DNA from: Deltaproteobacteria bacterium
GTDB lineage: Bacteria; Myxococcota_A; Polyangia; Polyangiales; Houyiibacteriaceae
Direction of reading: 5' to 3'
Assembly (NCBI GenBank): GCA_019309605.1
Contig: JAFDFW010000154.1
Coordinates: 1 to 5,696 of the forward strand
Length of the DNA: 5,696 nucleotides
A model generated the notes under the pieces. It had not been told where the DNA came from, ran no database searches, and saw only the letters and a program-made list of their open reading frames with translations. The position numbers and the translations under genes were made by a program. Positions 5,538 to 5,696 of this stretch are shown piece by piece; position 1 is the stretch's first letter; each line of letters starts with the position of its first letter.

Positions 5538-5696
5538 GTGAAGATCAAGAAGATCCAAATCGTTGGCTTCAAATCCTTCGTAGACCAGACGACGGTCCAT
5601 TTCGACCACGACATCACCTGTGTCGTCGGGCCGAACGGCTGTGGCAAATCCAATATCGTGGACGCCATCAAGTGGTGCATGGGCGAGCAGTCGGCC
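5538..5696 (+). CDS. smc: Chromosome segregation ATPase Smc, partial (N-terminal 53 residues)
   Basis: Smc dimers form the bacterial condensin with ScpA and ScpB, compacting and segregating the chromosome; the N-terminal half-head carries Walker A. The visible 53 residues hold the family hallmarks: the start KIKKIQIVGFKSFVD (2-16), a beta strand ITCVVGPNGCGKSN (26-39) with Walker A GPNGCGKS (31-38, Lys37, Ser38), then IVDAIKWCMGEQSA (40-53), which is nearly invariant in Smc proteins. The GTG start at 5538 is chosen because GGGGGG (5528-5533) lies four bases upstream and the protein begins at the family's usual N-terminus. An in-frame TTG 12 bases upstream lies within that G-run and is unlikely. 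The coiled coil, hinge and C-terminal head are beyond the right edge. RecN or SbcC are excluded by the FKSF and WCMGEQSA motifs. Confidence 0.95.
   Translation, partial: MKIKKIQIVGFKSFVDQTTVHFDHDITCVVGPNGCGKSNIVDAIKWCMGEQSA

Overview
The window is a GC-rich (roughly 60-65%), densely coded bacterial chromosomal segment. One truncated gene lies on the minus strand at the left. Divergent from it is a co-directional plus-strand series: nucleotide-sugar epimerase/dehydratase, TPR protein, glycerol kinase, UPF0158 protein, and the start of smc. The GC content, the Smc N-terminus and the degenerate cyclase/ATPase-like protein suggest a myxobacterium-like organism (Myxococcota, former Deltaproteobacteria). 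That assignment is an inference from style, not from any database search.

Layout. Positions 1-882 (minus) hold the first 294 codons of a large gene that runs off the left edge. It looks like a class III nucleotidyl-cyclase fold followed by an NTPase P-loop region, with the catalytic signatures of both eroded. Just upstream of it, in the same frame and separated by one TAG codon (895-897), is a short coding-like stretch with a strong Shine-Dalgarno. About 95 bp (949-1043) then separate this from the plus-strand genes. The epimerase (1044-2009) and TPR gene (2011-3108) are 1 bp apart and probably translationally coupled. glpK (ATG at 3152, stop at 4636) follows after 43 bp. The UPF0158 gene (ATG at 4648, stop at 5379) follows glpK after 11 bp. 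A 158-bp spacer (5380-5537) holds compact inverted repeats that can fold in mutually exclusive ways. smc begins at GTG 5538 and leaves the window after 53 codons, including its Walker A motif.

How the genes work together. The four middle genes are spaced like an operon, but their functions (nucleotide-sugar modification, TPR scaffold, glycerol phosphorylation, unknown UPF0158) do not form an obvious single pathway. No glycerol facilitator or glycerol-3-phosphate dehydrogenase is visible beside glpK. The structured spacer before smc suggests that smc is expressed at least partly on its own.

No mobile element, CRISPR array, rRNA or tRNA was seen, and no clear novel system. The points most worth a second look are the in-frame TAG upstream of the cyclase-like gene, the alternative hairpins ahead of smc, the TTA-rich lower-GC patch across the glpK 3' end, and an internal duplication in the TPR protein.
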